DNA of 64,000 bases from Bradyrhizobium sp. Arg816 (lineage in GTDB: Bacteria > Pseudomonadota > Alphaproteobacteria > Rhizobiales > Xanthobacteraceae): positions 1 through 64,000 of the forward strand of contig NZ_JAPRAQ010000022.1 of assembly GCF_029989365.1 (NCBI RefSeq), in the 5' to 3' direction. The notes under the pieces were generated by a model that searched no databases, was not told the origin of the DNA, and saw nothing but the letters and a program-made list of their open reading frames with translations. Both the position numbers and the translations under genes were made by a program. The number at the start of each line of letters is the position of its first letter. The first letter of the stretch is position 1. Of this stretch, positions 62,940 to 64,000 are shown piece by piece.

Positions 62940-63731
62940 TTAGTCGCGCTGGCCGAGGAGCTGCAGGAGCAGCGTGAACAGGTTGATGAAGTTCAGGTAC
63001 AGCGACAGCGCGCCGGTAATGGCCGCACGCTCTGCGATGTCACCGCCGGCCGAGGCGTAGCCGTAGATGTAGTCGTTCTTCAGCCGCTGGGTGTCCCAGG
63101 CGGTGAGGCCAGCGAACACCAGCACGCCGACCACGGACACGATGAACTGCAGCATCGAGCTCACCAGGAACAGGTTGACCAGGCTCGCGATGATGATGCC
63201 GATCAGGCCCATGAACAGGAACGAGCCCATTCCGGTCAGGTCACGCTTGGTCGTGTAGCCGTAGAGGCTGAGCGCGCCGAACGTGGCCGCGGTGATGAAG
63301 AACACCCGCACGATCGAGGTGTGCGTGAACACCAGGAAGATCGAGGATAGCGAGATGCCCATCAGCGCCGCGAACACCCAGAACAGGATCTGCGCGGTCG
63401 AGGGGGCGAGGCGGTTGATGCCCGCCGAGATCACGAACACCATTGCGAGCGGCGCGAGCATGAACAGCCACTTCAGGGGGCTGACGAACATCGCGTAGCC
63501 GAACGGCGTCAGGAACAGCTTGCCGACGCGGACGGCTTCCGGAGTCGGAACGTCGGTCACGGCGGCCATATAGACGCCGAGCGCGGCCAGGCCGGTGATG
63601 GCGAGGCCGATGCTCATGTAATTGTAGATGCGCAGCATATAGGCGCGCAGGCCGGCATCGACCGTCGCGGCGTCAACACGCCCGGCGGCCCTGCCGAAAG
63701 GAGAAGCGTAGTTACGGTCTAGGTCCGACAT
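62940..63731 (-). CDS. Bax inhibitor-1 / YccA family membrane protein
   Basis: A 263-residue protein from ATG 63731 (MSDLDRNYASPFGRAAGRVD). Seven transmembrane helices, with MSIGLAITGLAALGVYMAAV, FVSPLKWLFMLAPLAMVFVIS, TAWDTQRLKNDYIYGYASAG near the C-terminus and LSLYLNFINLFTLLLQLLGQRD at the end, are the TMBIM/YccA features; the Asp pair typical of the pH sensor is in the WDTQ region. Function in bacteria is uncertain (proteostasis, ion flux). The longer frame to 63899 is untranslated leader. Confidence 0.95.
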   Translation of the reverse strand: MSDLDRNYASPFGRAAGRVDAATVDAGLRAYMLRIYNYMSIGLAITGLAALGVYMAAVTDVPTPEAVRVGKLFLTPFGYAMFVSPLKWLFMLAPLAMVFVISAGINRLAPSTAQILFWVFAALMGISLSSIFLVFTHTSIVRVFFITAATFGALSLYGYTTKRDLTGMGSFLFMGLIGIIIASLVNLFLVSSMLQFIVSVVGVLVFAGLTAWDTQRLKNDYIYGYASAGGDIAERAAITGALSLYLNFINLFTLLLQLLGQRD

Positions 63732-64000
63732 GGTCGAATTCCCGTTGGTTAGCCCGGTCCGGCATGAGGGTCGCCATGCCGCCGGTTCGTCAAATTCTAT
63801 CTCGGATACCGATCTGTGCCGACTAAATTCTGGCTCATAATCGGGGCTCCGAACCCATTGGATATGTGGGAAACTAACACATTCGCTGCAACCGTCCACG
63901 CGCGGCTGAATGTCGCCCTCGCCCGCAATCCTGGCGAGCAGACGTGGTTAATCGCTGGAATCGTGCGATTCCGACATCGCGGGGTCGCCCGCTACCATTT

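Overview
The window is ordinary high-GC alphaproteobacterial chromosome, almost certainly Bradyrhizobium or a very close Nitrobacteraceae relative. The evidence is a 906-residue AcnA next to a cytochrome c maturation block, an sdhCDAB operon, scattered leuB/leuC/leuD genes, DUF2336, DUF2794, DUF6455 and DUF1330 proteins, and many dispersed palindromic repeats that recur inside the window. I see no phage, IS element, CRISPR array, rRNA or tRNA gene. Assignments come from reading translations and motifs, not from searches.

Layout. 1-6.7 kb: the N-terminal part of a Pro/Ala-rich exported protein (running off the left edge), a VOC protein, an FkbM methyltransferase, a SbmA/BacA-like ABC exporter with fused ATPase, and a hybrid sensor kinase. 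6.9-10.4 kb: sdhCDAB. 10.9-20 kb: a frameshifted TauE/SafE exporter, malonyl-CoA synthetase, an SDR, a fasciclin protein followed by a cytochrome b / molybdopterin oxidoreductase pair, an MFS transporter, leuB and a phosphonate-type hexapeptide transferase. 20-29.5 kb: small envelope proteins, asd, an exported copper-oxidase cassette (multicopper oxidase, kelch protein, IPT/TIG protein, lipoprotein), carbonic anhydrase and a CoA-ester lyase. 29.5-38.7 kb: a Crp/Fnr regulator, a secreted caspase-like protein, a glycosyltransferase, leuD, a PPOX-type oxidoreductase divergent from an XRE regulator, a metallopeptidase and several small exported proteins. 38.8-44.4 kb: leuC and the ffh-rpsP-rimM-trmD-rplS operon. 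44.9-57 kb: an MBL-fold hydrolase, SIMPL and GyrI-like proteins, dapF-mtaB, DUF2336, an RluA-type enzyme, ftsY-yciB and ccmA/B/C/D/G. 57-64 kb: acnA, DUF1223, DUF2794, a GNAT and a BI-1 family protein.

Functional themes: central carbon and energy metabolism (Sdh, AcnA, cytochrome c maturation), amino-acid synthesis (leuB, leuC, leuD, asd, dapF), protein targeting (ffh, ftsY), tRNA and ribosome maturation, and a set of envelope or periplasmic proteins. A FixK/FNR-like 14-mer in front of ccmC suggests low-oxygen control of cytochrome c maturation.

The most unusual content is the exported copper-oxidase cassette at 22.7-27.6 kb, the BclA-like transporter, the caspase protein with an unassigned C-terminal domain, two genes broken by single frameshifts, and palindromic repeats that abut or invade gene ends. 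One repeat forms the C-terminus of RimM, one separates ccmA from ccmB, and one reaches to within three bases of the ftsY start codon.
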